A stretch of DNA of 64,000 bases from Prorocentrum cordatum (GCA_963575745.1 CAUYUJ010006280.1:1-64000); one strand, 5' to 3'. Numbered from the stretch's first letter, positions 32,080-41,828 are shown. Numbers and translations: made by a program. The notes: a model not told the origin generated them from the letters alone.

Positions 32080-33214
32080 TTCCGGGGCGCTGGAGAGCTA
32101 GTTGGCAAGAAAAATCTCGACGGACATTTTGATGACTTTTGGTCGGTTGAAAATTCGGTTCTCGCAATTCAACCATTCGTTAGAGCTCTAGTATTTCTTT
32201 CCGTGATATTTGATCTTATTCCCGCTCGCCATCTTGATCTCAGCTCGATCGGGTACCTTTTACTGCCAAAAAGCACTGCAGCGGGATCGCCCGGTTCGGG
32301 TCAGCTTGTCACGCGGTGACGGTTTTCTCAAGATAACTCGAGCTTCAGGACAGATACAGAGCTGGTAAGCACAGCTAATCGATTCAGAATAATCAGGCGC
32401 GTTCGTCTGTTGAACCCAGAGGTCTGAACTCGGTCCGCTAGCCGAGCTAGGTTCACAAACCTATTCGTATTATTCGAGTTATCTTGAGAGACGCTCTGGG
32501 TTTTCTGTACTTAAGTCGAGCTAAAGGACAGTACGGAGCTGATACGAATCTGATTCAGAATCATCAGTGGCCCTTCTGTTGACTCCAGAGCTCTCAACTC
32601 GGTCTGCTGCCCGATCTAGAATCGCAAAAACTGTTCGTATTGTTCGAGTTATCTTGAGAGATGCTGTTGGTTATCTGCACTCAACTCGGGCTGTAGGGCA
32701 GCTGCATGGCTCGTAATCACTAGAATCGATTCGGAGACATCAGGCGCGTGCGCCTTTCGAATCCAGAGCTTCGAACTCGGTCTGCTGCCCGAACTAGGTG
32801 TGCGAAAATATTCGCATTGTTCGAGTGATCCTGACAGGTGCTGTCGGTTTCCTGCACTTAACTCGGGCTGTAGGGGGGGCTGTTGGGTTGGTAATCGCAG
32901 GAGTCGATTCGCAGATTAGACGCGTCCACCTGTCGCATGCAGAGGTCAGAACTCGGTCTGATACTCGAATTCGAGTCATCTGGAGAGGTACTGTCGATTT
33001 TCGCACGCACTCGGGCTGTAGGAGAGCTACAGAGCTCGTACAGAAGAGAATCCAGAAGCATCGGGGGCGTTCGGCTGTTGCATCCGAGAGGTTTGAAATT
33101 GCTTGGGCTGAACAACTATTTTTTCTGTGTAATTTTTTCCCATTATATGTTGTCAGGAAGCTCTACGAGTCCCCCGGCGGTAACAAAGGTTGACAGTTTA
33201 CCGCCGGCGCCCAG
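32080..33214 (+). repeat. Type-1 module
   Basis: It starts inside the head (TTCCGGGGCGCTGG), with AT block, about five 178-bp units and hairpin (one stem-side change, TTGACAGTTTACC). CCAG at 33211-33214 is followed by the GC-rich block. Confidence 0.7.
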
Positions 33215-33430
33215 TGGACGCTACCAATTCCCGGAGAGCTCGCTGAGAGCTAAAGGGTTTAAGATTAGAGCCGGACGGTGGTGGTGGCCGCCAGGAGCTC
33301 CTCCACGGCAGTCCGCAGGCCTCGCAGCGACTCCGGCGACCCGGCAACTGGTCCGGGAGAGCTTGCGGCAAGCTTCCACGCGTGCCTGCCCACGTGCAGG
33401 CACGCATGGAAGCGTTTCTGCCAGCGCTTC
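33215..33430 (+). repeat. GC-rich dispersed block, truncated
   Basis: It has the phrases GGACGCTACCAATTCCCGG and GGTTTAAGATTAGAGCC. A palindrome lies at 33378-33407, with arms as at 30598-30627 and one mismatch. It stops at about 33435 and runs into 178-bp units without a hairpin, so this joint arose by another route (deletion or recombination). Confidence 0.55.
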
Positions 33431-34069
33431 GGCAGCTCTAAACTCGGTGTATTAGCCGAGCTAGGTCCGCAAATGTATTCGTATTATTCGAGTCATCTTG
33501 ACAAGAACTTTCGTTTTTCTGTACTTGTCTCGAGCTGTAGGACAGCTATAGAGCTGATATTTACAGAAACTGATTCAGAATCATCAGCTGCGTTTGTCTG
33601 TCGAATCCAGAGCTCTGAACTCGGTCTGCTGCCCGATCTAGAATCGCGAAATTATTCGTATTGGTCGAGTCATCTTAAGTTCTCTCGGTTTTCTTCACTC
33701 AACTCGCGCTGAGGGTGGCTACAGTGCTTGTTGTCACAGGGATCGATCTGAAGACGTCAGGCGCGTCCGCCTGTCGAATCCAGAGCTCGGAACTCGGTCT
33801 GCTGCCCGAATCAGGTCTGCGAAACTACTGTATTGTTCGAGTCATTGAGAGGTGCTGTCGGTTTTCTGCACTTAACTCGGGCTGTAGGGGGGCTGCAGGG
33901 CTGGTAATGACATGGGTCGATTCGCAGACATCAGACGCGTCCGCCTGTCGCATTCAGAGGTCAAAAACGGAATGTTGCTAGGTGCTGTCGGTTTTCTCAA
34001 GTCGAGCTAGGAAGCTCTACGAGTCTCCCGGCGGTAACCAAGGTTGACGGTTTACCGCCGGCGCCCAGT
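33431..34069 (+). repeat. Type-1 module lacking head and AT block
   Basis: About three and a half 178-bp units end in GCTAGGAAGCTCTACGAGT, hairpin, CCAG at 34066-34069. Confidence 0.7.
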
Positions 34070-34393
34070 TGGCCAACCCGGCCTGGACGGACAATGTGGT
34101 GACCTGGGTTCGGTTTTTCGAAGATGGCGAGAGATTTTGAAATTCGTTTTGCAAGTTTGAATGTTCATTCAATGGAGTGAATTATGGCGCTTTCGATGGT
34201 GCAATCCGCAGGGCCCTAGCTGCATTATTTCGATCAAAAGATTAGGGGGAACCAACATCGTGTACGACTGAAAACAATATTTCTTCATTTTTTAAGCTGG
34301 TATGGAGAAGCGTCTGTCATCTCGGAACCGAATTGTTTTATTCAGAGCTCTACGAGGGTCCCGGCGGTAACTTGGGTTTACCGCCGGCTCCCA
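34070..34393 (+). repeat. Diverged type-3 module, eroded hairpin
   Basis: It starts TTGGCCAACCCGGCC and ends GAGCTCTACGAGGG. Its hairpin has lost the GACG part of the loop (GGTAACTTGGGTTTACC), and the end is CCCA rather than CCAG. The body is less like the other copies (TTATGGCGCTTTCGATGG). Confidence 0.6.
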
Positions 34394-34752
34394 TTCCGGC
34401 GCGGGGTGGAGCTAGTTGGCCCACCCGGCCGAGGCGGACAATGTGACAACTTTTGGGTGGTTTTGCGAATATTTGAAAGATATTTGACAATTTATTTTGA
34501 GAAAGCAGATTTTTCGCACCTGTAGAAGGTTATGAGGGCCTCTTTCTCTTAATATGAGCTCTCTAGATGCACTTTTACTATCAAAAAATTTGGCGGAACC
34601 AACTTCATGTCGACATGAAGAAAATCGTGATTTCTCTTTTTCGAGAAATGCTTCCAGAAGCCCTCTCTTTTGATGCTGAGCACTCTGACGCGTGCTAGGA
34701 GCTCTACGAGGTTCCCGGCGGTGACAGGTTGACGGTTCACCGCCGGCGCCAG
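34394..34752 (+). repeat. Type-2 module without its first 40 bases
   Basis: It starts TTCCGGCGCGGGGTGG, has the standard body and tail, a GGTGACAGG hairpin (one base short in the loop) and CCAG at 34749-34752. Confidence 0.7.
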
Positions 34753-35022
34753 TTTGACAATTTATTTTCAGAAAGCAGATTTTTACTCCGAGCATTGGGA
34801 TGCAAACTTTGTTTCCTGAGCATCTCAGCTGTCTAGAGCCAGATTTAGTATTAGTTGACTTGGAGGAACCGATGTTCGACAAACACAAAAATGTGATTCT
34901 TCGAGTTTCTCAGGTCTTGCCCTGGACGCTTCCTTGATGCTTACTGAGGAGCGCCGTGTGCAAGAAGAGCTCTACGAGGGCGCCGACGGTAACCTGGTTG
35001 ACGGTTTACCGCTGGTTCCGAG
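34753..35022 (+). repeat. Type-3-like tail segment
   Basis: It contains ACTCCGAGCATTGGGATGC, which recurs in reverse at about 13820-13850. It ends GAGCTCTACGAGGG, an imperfect hairpin (CCGACGGTAACC / GGTTTACCGCTGG) and CCGAG in place of CCCAG. Confidence 0.6.
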
Positions 35023-35457
35023 TACCTCGTAGAGCTCTTCGGCATCGATGAGCTAGAGGAATACTTCGTAGAGCTCTTCGGCATCGATGAGCTAGAGGAA
35101 TTCCGGCGCGGGGTGGAGCTAGTTGGCCCACCCGGCCGAGGCGGACAATGTGACAACTTTTGGGTGGTTTTGCGAAAATTTGAAAGATATTTGGCAATTT
35201 ATTTTGAGAAAGCAGATTTTTCGCACCTGTAAACGAATATGAGGGCCTCTTTCTCTTAATATGAGCTCTCTAGATGCACTTTTACTATCAAAACACTTGG
35301 CGGAACCAACTTCATGTCGACAAAAAAATCATGTTTTCTTTTTTTCGAGAAATGCTTCCGGAAGCCCTCTATTTTGATGCTGAGCACTCTTACGCGTGCT
35401 AGGAGCTCTACGAGGTTCCCGGCGGTGACCAGGTTGACGGTTCACCGTCGGCGCCAG
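35023..35457 (+). repeat. Type-2 module with a duplicated head
   Basis: The head TACCTCGTAGAGCTCTTCGG is present at 35023 and again (TACTTCGTAGAGC) at about 35070, separated by GAGCTAGAGGAA. The body and hairpin are normal; CCAG lies at 35454-35457. Confidence 0.7.
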
Positions 35458-35787
35458 TTCCGGCGCGGGGTGGAGCTAGTTGGCCCACCCGGCCGAGGCG
35501 GATAATGTGCCAACTTTTGTGGTTTTGCGAATATTTGAAAGATATTTGACAATTCATTTTGAGAAAGCAGATTTTTCGCACCTGTGAACGACTATGATGG
35601 CCTCTCTGTCTTAACATGAGCTCTCTAGATGCACTTTTACTATCAAAACACTTGGCGGAACCAATTGTATGTCGACATAAAAAAATGTTTTCTCTTTTTC
35701 GAGAAATGCTTCCAAAAGCCCTCTTTCTTGATGCTGAGCATTCTTACGCGTGCTAGGAGCTCTACGAGGTTCCCGGCGGTGACCAGG
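35458..35787 (+). repeat. Type-2 module whose hairpin hosts LINE-A2
   Basis: The standard body runs to GGAGCTCTACGAGG and the left stem CCCGGCGGTGACCAGG (to 35787). The loop and right stem continue at 41829-41859 beyond the LINE. Confidence 0.75.
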
Positions 35788-35917
35788 TTGCCCCCTGGGC
35801 GGCCGTGGGCGCGCGAGGGCGCGCGTTGGCCCATAAGTTCGTGTACTTCGTCGGCTGCAACTTCCTGGACGTGCTGCGCATAGGCCGCTGCATTTGTTCT
35901 CTGCTTTGTGTTAGTGG

Positions 35918-37327
35918 GTGAGCCCACACGTGCCGCTGGAGGCGCAAGGCCGCTACTTGTTGCACTTGTATCTTTGCTGCTTGCTTGTGATACTCTTGGG
36001 AGCCCAGCACTTACCAGTTTTGCAGGACACTTTTACCGTTTTTGTTGCAGCAGATCTCATCACGTTCCGACCTTCACCTTCGCGTGGTTGGGACAAGTTT
36101 CTTGAAGAACTCGAGGACGAACACTATCGAGATCAGGGGGCTCGTAGGTGCCCTACTTGTCGAGCTTATCGGTATTCTACTTCCAGTTGTTGGCAGTGTG
36201 ATCTTAAGAGAAAGATGGTTCTGACTTCTGATGATGATATGGAAACCGAGGGCAACGGAGAGAAGCGACAGAGAAAGCTCTTGGAAGATAGACGTCTTCT
36301 TGGTGATGCCGACGGTGGTGGAGGAGGGGCAGGTAGTGGGAATGGAAGTGGTAGTAGTGGAGGAGGAGGAGCTGAAGCAGGAGATCTTGCCACTATGCTT
36401 CGTACACAGTTCGATGCCATGCGTGAAGATATGCAGAGGATGCTTAAGCAGAACTCTGTTGACATCAAAGAGCAGATCCAAACGAAGGTATCAGAGCAGG
36501 TTGCCCCTATTGCTTCGTCGGTGCAGGAGATTCGTTCTGCTCAGGAGGCTCAGGCGAAAGAGATCAAAGCACTTCAGGCTCAGATGAACTCTAGGGATCC
36601 CTGGGCAGATTCATCATCTCTGGGAGGTGCGTCTACTCGTGACTCTCGTACTGCTGACTTTCAAAGGCCCTTTGTACCACATCTTCCGACTTGGATCCAG
36701 GTGAGCGGCTTCGCGCAAGAGGACCCCCGAAAGGTAGAAACTCGAGATAAGGCCAAGATCCAGGTCGCCACGGTTAGGAACATGATAGGTAAGTTGTACA
36801 CACTATCACAGGCACGGGAGAGTGACGATACTAAGATCTTCGACAGGGGTAGGACGGACGGGGATATCGCTTCCAATCGATTTGGTGTGACCAAGTTTCG
36901 CATGTACTTCATGCCTGGGACCTCGAAAGAGACGGTCTTGGAAGTGCGCAACGAGTGGGCCTCAGCCTGGTCCAGTGCTTGCCCTGATCTTGTCGGTAGC
37001 CAGAACAGTTTTGGCCCATGCAAAGATCGACACCTCGGTTGGTTTGTCCAACCTGCACCACAGGACCGACGTCGAGTTGGGGAGACTCGCAAGGCGACTG
37101 CGATCTTTCATAAGCTCAAGACTGTTGCCACCGCGCTCATCACTTTTGAGCCTGAAGGGCCTGCGAAGGCTTGGGCTTACTTGCAGAAGGATAGTCAGAG
37201 TGAGAAAGTGTGTGTAGGTACGTGGACGGATACCGTGGGATGGAAGTTCGTGGCCGAGCGGGTCCAGCACATCGATTCAGGTTTGGACTGCAAGACTTGG
37301 GAGGGGCAGGTGAACAGCAGCTCGTGA
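35918..37327 (+). CDS. LINE-A ORF1 (A2): zinc knuckle, coiled coil, RNA-binding-like domain
   Basis: Same protein as A1 ORF1 from the zinc motif onward, with roughly ten substitutions. The sequence before about 36025 is in a different frame from A1 because A2 lacks 14 bases there (TTTTGCAGGACAC), so the N-terminus as drawn, including a hydrophobic run rich in Leu (about residues 13-28), is doubtful. The Gly-rich linker, coiled coil and C-terminal domain are intact. One change, Trp to Leu in the VRNEWAS region (about 36937), hits a position that is Trp in A1 and in LINE-B, so this copy may not be fully functional. It ends TGA CGG at 37325-37330. Confidence 0.75.
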   Translation: MSPHVPLEAQGRYLLHLYLCCLLVILLGAQHLPVLQDTFTVFVAADLITFRPSPSRGWDKFLEELEDEHYRDQGARRCPTCRAYRYSTSSCWQCDLKRKMVLTSDDDMETEGNGEKRQRKLLEDRRLLGDADGGGGGAGSGNGSGSSGGGGAEAGDLATMLRTQFDAMREDMQRMLKQNSVDIKEQIQTKVSEQVAPIASSVQEIRSAQEAQAKEIKALQAQMNSRDPWADSSSLGGASTRDSRTADFQRPFVPHLPTWIQVSGFAQEDPRKVETRDKAKIQVATVRNMIGKLYTLSQARESDDTKIFDRGRTDGDIASNRFGVTKFRMYFMPGTSKETVLEVRNEWASAWSSACPDLVGSQNSFGPCKDRHLGWFVQPAPQDRRRVGETRKATAIFHKLKTVATALITFEPEGPAKAWAYLQKDSQSEKVCVGTWTDTVGWKFVAERVQHIDSGLDCKTWEGQVNSSS

Positions 37328-40300
37328 CGGTGCCCAGCTTCTGTTGGAGGTTGGAACGTTCGGAGGTTGGGAAGATACACCTCCGAGTGCATGAATCACA
37401 TTGCCGAATTAAAGATTTCCATCGTCGGGGTTCAAGAGAGCCAGTTCTTACACGACTTGGATCTTGCAGATGCGGGTTGGGACATACATCGCTCGGCGGA
37501 TGAGGGGGAGAACGTGGGGAGACGGGCTGCCATCTTGTGCCGAGGGGTGTGGAGACATCTGCTTATCGATGTTATGTGTGGTCGGCGCTGGGTCATAGCG
37601 ATCTTTCGTAAGCTCATCTTCGTTTCTGTCTATCTTCCTCATAAGGAGTCTGAGCGGGGTGCACAGGGTGAATCACGCCGCTCTCCTGAAGGGCTTCTCG
37701 CTAGTTTCAAGCTCTATACGGACGTGTTATCGGATCTTGTTGCACATGTCTCTGCGGCCAAAAAGCGATTTCACATTGAGGAGGTTGTTATTTCGGCTGA
37801 CGCCAACGTGGAGGTTTTCCCGCACCACATGATCAATGGGGTGGAGGTTACGGGGGAGGCGGTGAATGGGCCTATACGTAAGAGGGGGAGGTCTAGTGGA
37901 GGCGACGAGAGTAGAGCCAACAGGATGCGGGAGATGTACTCGGGGGCCTTTCTGAAGACCATGGGGGCCCTCAAGTTGCAGCTAGCTAACACTTTTGGGA
38001 ATCGTCAGCCTACTTGGAGACACAATTCAAGCACATACGAGCACGTTTATGATTATCTTGCGGTCCCAGCTTCTTGGATGACTCCAGAGGTGACTTGTTC
38101 TTGGGTTGTGCCGTCCCAGGTCCCACGGTCCGCGGCGGCTGAACGGACGTTTAGCGACCACAAGCTCTTGTGTGCCGAGATGCCTGCCCAGCATGCTCAG
38201 TTGAGGTATCGACGTCGGCCTCAGCTCAAGACTTGGAAGCTTCAGCCAGGGTTCGAGCTCCAGCAGACAGCCGGCTTGGAGAGAGCGATCTGCCAGCCCG
38301 AGCTCGTGAATCAGCTCCACACGGACGTGGGTTTTGAGGTCATGACACAGAGTATGCTTGAAGGTGCCAGCGAGACTTTGGATATCTCCCGTGTTCATGG
38401 TCAGCCTGTTTCAGATTATCCCAGATATTCGGAGGAGGATTTGCAGATTAAGGAGGAGTTCCTTAAGGTCAGGAAGAGGTGGCGGGTGGCACGATCTGGC
38501 GGGGCTAACGTGGGACAGGAGGAGTACGAGAGAGTCCAGGAGGAGTATAAGGGGATAGCTAAGCAGTGGCGTCGAGCTCGTAAGCGTCATGATCGTGCAT
38601 GTGAGCTTTATCGTATTCGTGACGGTGTCCGTCGTAGGCCTGCTATTACGCACATGTATGTGGACGGGGTCCTTACGCGTGATCAGGAGAAGTGGATTAA
38701 GGGTCTTCGTCGTCATGGGCTCCTGAGGTACTCTAGCGATCCCCACCGGCAGGACACCAATGCGTGCTTGGACGAGCTTAAGAACCAGTGTAAGGCCCTG
38801 CGAGACTCTGGAGAGCCCCACCGCAACCCGATCAACATGGGCCTTTTGCTGGAGGCACGGTCTAGACTCAGGGAAGGACGGGCAACAGGTGCAGACGGGG
38901 TGTCGTCGTCGGTGCTCAAAACATTGCCATGGGAAGCCCTCCGACAAATACTTACCCTATTCCGTTTGCTGTATGATCAGAAACATGTTTCACCGAAGTC
39001 TTGGAGAGAGATCTTGGTATGCTTGATGCCTAAGAATCCCAAAGCTCGTGATTTTGAAGAAACGCGGGCCCTTTCACTTCTTTCTCATTTTGGTAAATGG
39101 TACAGCAGTTGTCTATGTATACTTCTAGAACACCGCGTTCGGCAGGCTGCACCGCCAGGTTGCAACTTATATGGCTTTATCGCGGGTCACAAATGTTATG
39201 AGGTCACGGCCCCCCTCAAACGTCTTGCTCAACACGGCGTTGTGTGGGGGAAGGAGGAGAGTCTTTACCTTGCAAGTGCTGATATCGAAAAGGCGTTCGA
39301 TAACTTCACGGTCAGATGTGCAGCAGAGGCGCTTTTGTTCCATCAGGTCCATCCTGCCCTTGTGTATGCTGTCTTTGAGAGCTATGCTTGTAACACGGCA
39401 GAGATCAGCTTCCAACAGTGCTCGACGACCATTTCGTGGGATACTTGCATTCGTACAGGTTCCTTGGAGGCGCCTTTGCTATTTGTTGCGCAGACCCTTC
39501 GTATGCTTGCACCAGTGACGGCAGGTTGGAGACAGTCTGGATACGGCGTCCAGCTCACTGATGAGGCCTCCAATCTCTTGGTCAACCACTGGTTGTGGGC
39601 AGACAATATTTTGCTGGCAGCGGCTTCCAGGCGAGAAATGACCCACATGCTCGAGGACTTGACTGGGGTCCTCCACCGCTTCGGGTTCAACTGGAAAGCA
39701 TCCTCGATGGAGTTCTTGGCTTGTGGCGTCCAAGGTCCATTGCAGGATATCCGCCTGCCTGTGCCGGGGCTCCTGTCTGCTGAGGTTGGTAGGAAGCGTC
39801 CTCGTGGGGCTTCCCAGAGCGCCGCAGGTCCTTCGGAGGCGATGATAGTGAGGCAGGTTGAGAGAATGGAAGTTCTTGGCACACTATTGGACGTGCGATT
39901 TCAGGATCATGAATACATTAAGCATCGGCTGGAGAAGGCACGACGGGTCTTTATGAGTGAGATTTCTTTTTATTCGTCGTCCGTGGTTCCGCTTCGTTGT
40001 AAGGTTCAGCGTTATGATAGCAGGGTCAGAAGTTGCTTCCTGTACGGCTTGGAGGGTACGACTTTGGATTCTGGTAGTCCCCAACAGATACATGCAGCTG
40101 AAGGCAATTTCTCGTCTACCATGAGGCGTCTCAAAAAGAAGATCACGGAGTCCTGGGGAGAGTACTGGGGCAGGAGGATTAAAGGTGGCCGTCGCTTATT
40201 GAAGTGGGCCCGTAAGCCTTCGATGGTCCAGCTCGCCCTTCATCGCCAGTGGCTCTTCGCCAAACATGTTGTGAGCACGATCCATGATGAGCATAGTCGG

Positions 40301-41596
40301 GTGGATGAGGACGCACTCAGTCAGGGCATTCTTTATCATGAGCCACGAGATCCGGATATTTTTGGTGGTTCGCAGCGTTCCCTGGAGTTATCGGTTCCCT
40401 CGCCTATCCTGAATGCCAGACAGCGTAACAGTTCGTGTAGGAGAAAGGCACAGAGCGCATCTTCCTTGGAGAGTAGGTCGGTTCGCAGACGTATATCGGA
40501 GAGCACGGCACATAAACATCATGAATCACAACATGTACATGAGCTAGTTCGTAAGCGGGTACGCCATACCTATTCACGGGAGGAGGGAGGAGGATTGCCC
40601 ACTGCTAGCATGCAGAGCGCCTTGACGATGATGCACGCGTCGGGGGAGTGGACTGAGCAGCGCGACGTACATGTTAGAGTTCTCCCTGGGGGTCGACGGG
40701 CTACTAGAGCTTGTCGTCATCGGGTCTTGACGGGACTCAGGCCTTGGTTCGAGATTGTCGAGCACACGCACGGGGTTCATTGGGATCGCACGATGGTCTG
40801 GAATGAAACTGGCTGGCGTTCCTTCCTGGTGGGTACCCTGGCAGCCCTGGACTTGGATGATCTTCTCGATTTCTGCCTTCTTCGGGATCCTTTCACGGGT
40901 GAGTTCAAGCAGAAGGAGGAGGGGGAGGAGAAGTCAGCGGAGCAGCAACGACGGGAAAATGAACGGGTGGCGAAACGACTGGCCGCGATAAATGTTGATG
41001 AAACCACTTGGCGTGGGGAAGGGGGTGGATCTGGCTTGGAGCTCCGTGGGGATAGCCAGTGTGTTGTGCGCTGGCTTAATGGACGATATCGCTGTCACAA
41101 TGAAGTATATCGCCGCACGATCAAGGGTATGCAGAACCGCCTTCACAGAATGAGTGAGGACCATCATCTCGTCACGGCCGAAGTGGGAAGGGATATGTGG
41201 AAATGGGTGTATAGGGAGGGCAACGATGAGGCGGACCATGAGACACATCTTGCACGTGAAGGTAAAGTAACTTCTGATGTTCGTTGGAATATTAACATTC
41301 TTTATCATATTAGATCGGGTCATTATACTGCTCGTGCACTTAGAGGAGCTTTCGATGGTGGGCGGTGTGAACGTGGCACTTCGTGTGGTTGGGTAATTGA
41401 TGCTTATCTTGTTCCCTCTCTTCCTCCTCGCCAGCTTCCCCCTGGACTTGTTCAGGGCGGATGGCACCTTGGAGTTGGCCGCAGAGGTTTCATGATCCCT
41501 AGCCACTGCACGATCACGCAGGCTGAGTTGGCAGCTGCACAATCACTTCTCAATGGCATTGCTGAGCTGTGTATACACGTACAGCTTGGTCAGTGA
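37328..41596 (+). CDS. LINE-A ORF2 (A2): APE endonuclease, RT, permuted RNase H
   Basis: This is the enzyme for target-primed reverse transcription: it nicks DNA, copies the element RNA from the nick and carries an RNase H domain. The endonuclease has WNV just behind the UGA, VQES, SADAN, PTW and SDH in the right order. RT motif A is DIEKAFDNF; motif B is TGSLEAPLLF where LINEs usually have a QGxPLSP type; motif C is WADN (A-D-N 39599-39607) instead of xADD. A conserved linker (GEWTEQRD) follows. The RNase H domain runs from about 41036: GDS (Asp 41051), REGNDEAD (Asp 41234), FDGG (Asp 41354), QAEL (Glu 41525), a circularly permuted order. The first in-frame ATG (37391) lies after WNV, so an AUG-started protein would lack that endonuclease motif. 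The frame is unbroken for over 1400 codons. Confidence 0.88.
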   Translation, partial: RCPASVGGWNVRRLGRYTSECMNHIAELKISIVGVQESQFLHDLDLADAGWDIHRSADEGENVGRRAAILCRGVWRHLLIDVMCGRRWVIAIFRKLIFVSVYLPHKESERGAQGESRRSPEGLLASFKLYTDVLSDLVAHVSAAKKRFHIEEVVISADANVEVFPHHMINGVEVTGEAVNGPIRKRGRSSGGDESRANRMREMYSGAFLKTMGALKLQLANTFGNRQPTWRHNSSTYEHVYDYLAVPASWMTPEVTCSWVVPSQVPRSAAAERTFSDHKLLCAEMPAQHAQLRYRRRPQLKTWKLQPGFELQQTAGLERAICQPELVNQLHTDVGFEVMTQSMLEGASETLDISRVHGQPVSDYPRYSEEDLQIKEEFLKVRKRWRVARSGGANVGQEEYERVQEEYKGIAKQWRRARKRHDRACELYRIRDGVRRRPAITHMYVDGVLTRDQEKWIKGLRRHGLLRYSSDPHRQDTNACLDELKNQCKALRDSGEPHRNPINMGLLLEARSRLREGRATGADGVSSSVLKTLPWEALRQILTLFRLLYDQKHVSPKSWREILVCLMPKNPKARDFEETRALSLLSHFGKWYSSCLCILLEHRVRQAAPPGCNLYGFIAGHKCYEVTAPLKRLAQHGVVWGKEESLYLASADIEKAFDNFTVRCAAEALLFHQVHPALVYAVFESYACNTAEISFQQCSTTISWDTCIRTGSLEAPLLFVAQTLRMLAPVTAGWRQSGYGVQLTDEASNLLVNHWLWADNILLAAASRREMTHMLEDLTGVLHRFGFNWKASSMEFLACGVQGPLQDIRLPVPGLLSAEVGRKRPRGASQSAAGPSEAMIVRQVERMEVLGTLLDVRFQDHEYIKHRLEKARRVFMSEISFYSSSVVPLRCKVQRYDSRVRSCFLYGLEGTTLDSGSPQQIHAAEGNFSSTMRRLKKKITESWGEYWGRRIKGGRRLLKWARKPSMVQLALHRQWLFAKHVVSTIHDEHSRVDEDALSQGILYHEPRDPDIFGGSQRSLELSVPSPILNARQRNSSCRRKAQSASSLESRSVRRRISESTAHKHHESQHVHELVRKRVRHTYSREEGGGLPTASMQSALTMMHASGEWTEQRDVHVRVLPGGRRATRACRHRVLTGLRPWFEIVEHTHGVHWDRTMVWNETGWRSFLVGTLAALDLDDLLDFCLLRDPFTGEFKQKEEGEEKSAEQQRRENERVAKRLAAINVDETTWRGEGGGSGLELRGDSQCVVRWLNGRYRCHNEVYRRTIKGMQNRLHRMSEDHHLVTAEVGRDMWKWVYREGNDEADHETHLAREGKVTSDVRWNINILYHIRSGHYTARALRGAFDGGRCERGTSCGWVIDAYLVPSLPPRQLPPGLVQGGWHLGVGRRGFMIPSHCTITQAELAAAQSLLNGIAELCIHVQLGQ

Positions 41597-41828
41597 TTGT
41601 TTGTGTACTATATCTGCACAGCTCCGCTGTTGTAAGATACCTGCTCAGCTCCGCTGTTTCTTCGATGTGTGTATATATCTGTACAGCTACGCTGTTGTAA
41701 TATATCTGCACAGCTACGCTGACCTGTATATCCGCACAGCTCCGCTGTTAGTGCTTAGGTTGCCTGTAGGTAATCCTACCGCTGGCCCTGCCCCCTAAGG
41801 GGGCTCGAATCGGGCCCCGCAGACCGCA
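41597..41828 (+). other. LINE-A 3' tail with five small hairpins (A2)
   Basis: Nearly identical to 19927-20158: five CAGCTNCGCTG hairpins, the CCCCC-TAA-GGGGG stem-loop, ending ACCGCA. One base differs in the stretch I compared (CCTACCGC against CCCACCGC). Confidence 0.6.

Larger units (their letters stand above)
35788..41828 (+). mobile_element. LINE-A copy 2 (A2), intact non-LTR retrotransposon
   Basis: About 6.0 kb. GACCAGGTTG is repeated at both ends (35781-35790 and 41829-41838). The site is the same hairpin position as A1, in another type-2 module. It starts at the GCCCCCTGGGCGGCC point of the leader, so it is slightly 5'-truncated relative to A1. ORF1 and ORF2 are both open and separated by one in-frame UGA. 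The A1/A2 differences I compared in ORF1 are mostly amino-acid changing, which suggests drift since insertion. Confidence 0.9.

Noticed and set aside
37325-37327. UGA reassigned to Trp in this organism
   Set aside because: All conserved Trp positions in about 4000 codons of LINE protein use TGG, and UGA appears only between ORF1 and ORF2 or at ends. A recoded genome would show UGA inside the frames.
14028-41828. A1 and A2 as products of one segmental duplication
   Set aside because: Sequence outside the two LINEs differs (an inverted segment to the left of A1, tandem type-2 modules to the left of A2, different type-1 copies to the right), and each has its own target duplication. They are separate insertions.
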